Below the pieces are notes generated by a model. It saw only the letters and a program-made list of their open reading frames with translations. It searched no databases and had not been told where the DNA came from. DNA of 8,500 nucleotides from K189A clade bacterium. Its GTDB lineage: Bacteria > Pseudomonadota > Gammaproteobacteria > Pseudomonadales > Azotimanducaceae. This document shows positions 5,861-8,500 of the stretch, in pieces; position 1 is the first letter of the stretch; the number at the start of each line of letters is the position of its first letter. Position numbers and translations under genes: made by a program. Location of the stretch: positions 1 through 8,500 of the forward strand of contig RKSB01000061.1 of the NCBI GenBank assembly GCA_007571095.1, written 5' to 3'.

Positions 5861-7537
5861 TTGGCACAGTATGTCTTTGTAACCGGCGGAGTGGTTTCTT
5901 CTGTCGGCAAGGGAGTCCTCTCAGCGGCACTGGCGGCGGTTCTTGAGACACGCAACCTGTCGGTGACCATCCTCAAACTTGATCCCTATATCAACCTTGA
6001 TCCGGGAACCATGAGCCCCTTTCAACATGGCGAAGTCTTTGTCACCGAGGACGGCAGCGAAACCGACCTGGACCTCGGGCATTATGAACGTTTTATCAAT
6101 GTGCCCATGTCGAGACACAACAACTTTACCACTGGCAGCGTATACGCCGAAGTTCTGCGCAAGGAAAGACGGGGCGATTACCTCGGCAATACGGTGCAGG
6201 TCATTCCGCATATCACTGACGAAATCAAGTGCCGTATTCGTAATGTCTCGAAAGGCTACGACCTGGTGCTGGTGGAAATTGGCGGCACGGTGGGCGACAT
6301 AGAAAGCCAGCCTTTTCTGGAGAGTGCTCGCCAGATGTGCGCCGAAGAAGGTTCAAAGAACTGCCTCTTTGTGCACCTGACGCTGGTGCCTTCGCTCAAA
6401 ACCACCGGCGAAATCAAGACCAAGCCGACTCAGCATTCGGTCAAGGAGTTGCGTTCTGCAGGCCTGCAACCAGACATTCTGGTCTGTCGAAGCGAGCGAC
6501 CCCTGTCGTTGGAGGCAAAAGAGAAGATCGCCCTCTTTACCAGCGTCGACAAGGCGGCGGTGGTTTCGCTGCCGGATGCCCAGAGTGTCTATCAGATTCC
6601 TCGTATTCTGCAGGAAAGCGGGCTGGATCAGATCGTCCTCGACAACCTGCAGAGAGACTGCCCGGTGGCCGATCTGGAGGAATGGGACAATGTGGTGGCA
6701 GCCATGATGAACCCTCAGCACAAGATTCGGCTGGCCATGGTCGGAAAATACATGGAGTTGCAGGATGCCTACAAATCCCTGATCGAGGCCATTTCTCACG
6801 CCGGCATTCATGCTCGCATCGAGGTCGAAACCCTCTACATAAACGCCGAAGATATTGTCGAGGGAGATGTCGGAGCACTGTCCGAGGCCGATGCCATATT
6901 GATTCCCGGCGGCTTTGGCGACAGGGGTTTTGAGGGCAAAATCAAAACCGTTGAGTACGCACGGCTTCACGGAGTGCCTTATCTGGGTATCTGCTACGGC
7001 ATGCATGCCGCAGTGGTCGAATATGCACGCAATGTACTGGGAATAGAGAGTGCCAACTCAACTGAAAACGAGGAGACAACGCCAGATCCGCTGATTTCCC
7101 TGATCAAGGGCAATGCCCTGGAATCCGGCGGTGACATGGGCAGTACCATGCGTCTGGGTGTTCAGGCCTGCTCTCTGAACGAAGGCACACTGGCTCGAGA
7201 AATCTACGAGAAAAGCGTCATCCACGAACGTCATCGCCACCGCTATGAACTCAATGAGGACTACATCGACAGGCTGATTGAGGGTGGTTTGACGATCAGC
7301 GGGCGTTGTCTGGAAAACAATCTGGCCGAAATGATCGAAATTGCCGATCACCCCTGGTTTATCGGCTGCCAGTTTCATCCTGAGTTTACTTCCAGCGTCA
7401 AAACCGGACATCCCCTGTTCATCAGCTTTCTGCAGGCGGCTGTTCAACACCGGCGGCGGCAGGCGAAGCAGCAGACGAAGTCGGCTGGAAAGCGATCCAG
7501 CGAGAGTTCGGCCATCCAGGGAGAATGGAGCAAGTGA
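5861..7537 (+). CDS. pyrG: CTP synthase (glutamine-hydrolysing)
   Basis: The enzyme makes CTP from UTP, ATP and glutamine in the cytoplasm, the last step of de novo pyrimidine nucleotide synthesis. From TTG 5861 it has 558 residues, close to the usual ~545. The synthetase domain (about 1-266) has SSVGKG with K17, the DPYINLDPGTMSPFQHGEV block, Mg2+-ligand positions D71 and E139 (EIGGTVGDIES), and KTKPTQHSVKEL. The glutaminase domain (about 290-540) has GGFGDRGFEGKI, nucleophile C378, E402, RHRHRYE, and H506/E508 in CQFHPEF. Several normally conserved glutaminase positions differ: GICYGMH instead of GICLGMQ, STEN instead of STEF, and GSTMRLG instead of GGTMRLG (S428). The catalytic triad is nevertheless intact. 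A basic tail of about 30 residues follows the domain. The TGA stop abuts the kdsA ATG. Confidence 0.97.
   Translation: MAQYVFVTGGVVSSVGKGVLSAALAAVLETRNLSVTILKLDPYINLDPGTMSPFQHGEVFVTEDGSETDLDLGHYERFINVPMSRHNNFTTGSVYAEVLRKERRGDYLGNTVQVIPHITDEIKCRIRNVSKGYDLVLVEIGGTVGDIESQPFLESARQMCAEEGSKNCLFVHLTLVPSLKTTGEIKTKPTQHSVKELRSAGLQPDILVCRSERPLSLEAKEKIALFTSVDKAAVVSLPDAQSVYQIPRILQESGLDQIVLDNLQRDCPVADLEEWDNVVAAMMNPQHKIRLAMVGKYMELQDAYKSLIEAISHAGIHARIEVETLYINAEDIVEGDVGALSEADAILIPGGFGDRGFEGKIKTVEYARLHGVPYLGICYGMHAAVVEYARNVLGIESANSTENEETTPDPLISLIKGNALESGGDMGSTMRLGVQACSLNEGTLAREIYEKSVIHERHRHRYELNEDYIDRLIEGGLTISGRCLENNLAEMIEIADHPWFIGCQFHPEFTSSVKTGHPLFISFLQAAVQHRRRQAKQQTKSAGKRSSESSAIQGEWSK
7527..7530 (+). promoter_or_regulatory. 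Ribosome binding site of kdsA inside the end of pyrG
   Basis: GGAG ends seven bases before ATG 7538 and lies within the last codons of pyrG. With the TGA-ATG junction this indicates co-transcription and probably coupled translation. Confidence 0.75.
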
Positions 7538-8374
7538 ATGCAGCTCGCTGATTTTGAAATCGGTTCGAACTCCCCCTTTTTCCTGATTGCCGGGCCCTGC
7601 GTCATCGAAAGCGAGGCACTGGCCATGGATACCGCCGGCAGGCTTTCGGAAATTGCTGGTCGGCTGGGTATTCACTTTATCTACAAGTCGTCCTTTGACA
7701 AGGCCAACCGTTCGTCCGGCGGCAGCTATCGTGGACCCGGTCTGGAGGAAGGGTTGCGTATTCTTGAAAGAGTGAGCAGGGAAGTCGGCCTGCCGGTACT
7801 CACCGATGTTCACGAGGACACTCCTCTGAATGAGGTGGCCGATGTGGTGGCGGTACTGCAGACGCCGGCTTTTCTGTGCCGACAAACCAACTTCATTACT
7901 GCAGTAGCAGCCACCCAAAAGCCGGTCAACATCAAAAAAGGCCAGTTTCTTGCACCCTGGGACATGGTGCATGTGGTTGACAAGGCCAAGTCAACCGGCA
8001 ATCAACAAATAATGGTGTGTGAGCGAGGCGTTAGCTTTGGGTACAACAATCTGGTTTCGGATATGCGGGCCCTGCCGGCACTGAAAAAAACAGGCTGTCC
8101 GGTGGTATTTGACGCCACACATTCGGTCCAGCTGCCGGGTGGACTGGGGAGCCAGTCGGGCGGGCAAAGAGAAATGGTGCCTGTGTTGGCGAGAGCGGCG
8201 GTGGCGGCGAGTATAGACGGACTCTTTATGGAAACTCATCCGAATCCGGAACAGGCACTTTCAGACGGTCCCAATTCTTTTCCGATGGACCACATACAGG
8301 CTCTGCTGGAGCAGTTGATGGAACTGGATTCGATCGTCAAGTCAAAACCGCTCATGGAAACCGTGATTGCCTGA
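7538..8374 (+). CDS. kdsA: 3-deoxy-8-phosphooctulonate synthase (Kdo-8-phosphate synthase)
   Basis: This 278-residue TIM-barrel enzyme condenses arabinose-5-phosphate with phosphoenolpyruvate to give Kdo-8-phosphate for the LPS inner core. Family motifs run the full length: IAGPCVIES (17-25), KSSFDKANRSS followed by SYRGPGLEEG, LTDVHE, LQTPAFLCRQT, NIKKGQFLAPWDM, CERGVSFGYNNLVSDMR, FDATHSVQLPGG and ETHPNP. The residues C21, H195, E232 and D243 sit ten positions after the metal ligands C11, H185, E222 and D233 known from Aquifex aeolicus KdsA. E. coli, a metal-independent enzyme, has Asn at the first of these. SDGPNS replaces the CDGPSA of E. coli. The protein is therefore predicted to belong to the metal-dependent class. 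It is joined end to end with pyrG and is followed eight bases later by eno. Its substrates link it to the KdsD-like isomerase and to enolase in this window. Confidence 0.97.
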   Translation: MQLADFEIGSNSPFFLIAGPCVIESEALAMDTAGRLSEIAGRLGIHFIYKSSFDKANRSSGGSYRGPGLEEGLRILERVSREVGLPVLTDVHEDTPLNEVADVVAVLQTPAFLCRQTNFITAVAATQKPVNIKKGQFLAPWDMVHVVDKAKSTGNQQIMVCERGVSFGYNNLVSDMRALPALKKTGCPVVFDATHSVQLPGGLGSQSGGQREMVPVLARAAVAASIDGLFMETHPNPEQALSDGPNSFPMDHIQALLEQLMELDSIVKSKPLMETVIA

Positions 8375-8382
8375 ACAGCAAA

Positions 8383-8500
8383 ATGGCGGCTACCAAGACA
8401 ATCAAGGCAAGGGAAGTGCTCGATTCCCGAGGCAATCCAACGGTCGAAGCCGAAGTTTTGCTGGTTGACGGCAGTATCGGTGTTGCCTGCGTGCCTTCGG
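8383..8500 (+). CDS. eno: Enolase, N-terminal part (3' end outside window)
   Basis: The frame from ATG 8383 encodes MAATKTIKAREVLDSRGNPTVEAEV and continues to the window edge, 39 codons in all. The (R/A)-R-E-V-L-D-S-R-G-N-P-T-V-E motif is the signature N-terminus of enolase, which converts 2-phosphoglycerate to phosphoenolpyruvate in glycolysis. Only eight bases separate it from kdsA and no clear Shine-Dalgarno sequence is visible, so translation may depend on coupling to kdsA. The substrate-binding and metal-binding residues lie beyond the window. Confidence 0.95.
   Translation, partial: MAATKTIKAREVLDSRGNPTVEAEVLLVDGSIGVACVPS

Noticed and set aside
6353..7006. A 217-codon minus-strand frame inside pyrG
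   Set aside because: It lies fully within the coding sequence of CTP synthase on the other strand and has no motif or credible initiation site.
7058..7972. A 304-codon open frame on the minus strand across the end of pyrG and start of kdsA
   Set aside because: It is antisense to two genes with complete family motifs, and its translation has no recognisable domain. It reflects codon bias of the real genes.

Overview
This window looks like a chromosomal segment of a Gram-negative bacterium, most likely a gammaproteobacterium. The gene order pyrG-kdsA-eno is a familiar gammaproteobacterial arrangement, and two Kdo (lipopolysaccharide inner-core sugar) genes, kdsA and a kdsD-like gene, imply an outer membrane with LPS. 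The sequence is moderately GC-rich throughout. I cannot name the genus. No mobile element, CRISPR array, tRNA or rRNA was seen.

Layout. (1) Positions 2-2431, + strand: the 3' part of a large acidic protein of unknown function, open at the window's left edge. It is built from divergent repeats of about 140-190 residues marked by a G-x-D-P-x-x-x-L-(D/G) core, joined by Pro/Gly-rich linkers, and has a basic C-terminal tail. (2) Positions 2432-2837: an intergenic stretch. It starts with a 14-codon reading frame behind a strong ribosome binding site and ends in a decayed, partial, tandem copy of the 3' half of the neighbouring kdsD-like gene. (3) Positions 2838-3440, - strand: an intact SIS-domain sugar-phosphate isomerase of the KdsD/KpsF/GutQ type without the usual CBS pair. 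(4) Positions 3441-3557: a short divergent promoter region with a consensus -10 box on each strand. (5) Positions 3558-5771, +: a family 20 beta-N-acetylhexosaminidase with no visible signal peptide and an unassigned C-terminal extension. (6) Positions 5861-8500, +: pyrG (CTP synthase), kdsA (Kdo-8-phosphate synthase) and the first 39 codons of eno (enolase), tightly packed.

How they fit together. The KdsD-like enzyme would make arabinose-5-phosphate, which KdsA condenses with phosphoenolpyruvate, the enolase product, to give Kdo-8-phosphate. CTP from PyrG is later used to activate Kdo as CMP-Kdo. The hexosaminidase would release GlcNAc-type sugars from chitin- or peptidoglycan-derived oligosaccharides in the cytoplasm. 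The right two thirds are ordinary metabolism with some unusual details. The left third holds the less familiar material: the repeat protein and the rearranged kdsD end. I found no convincing new multi-gene system.
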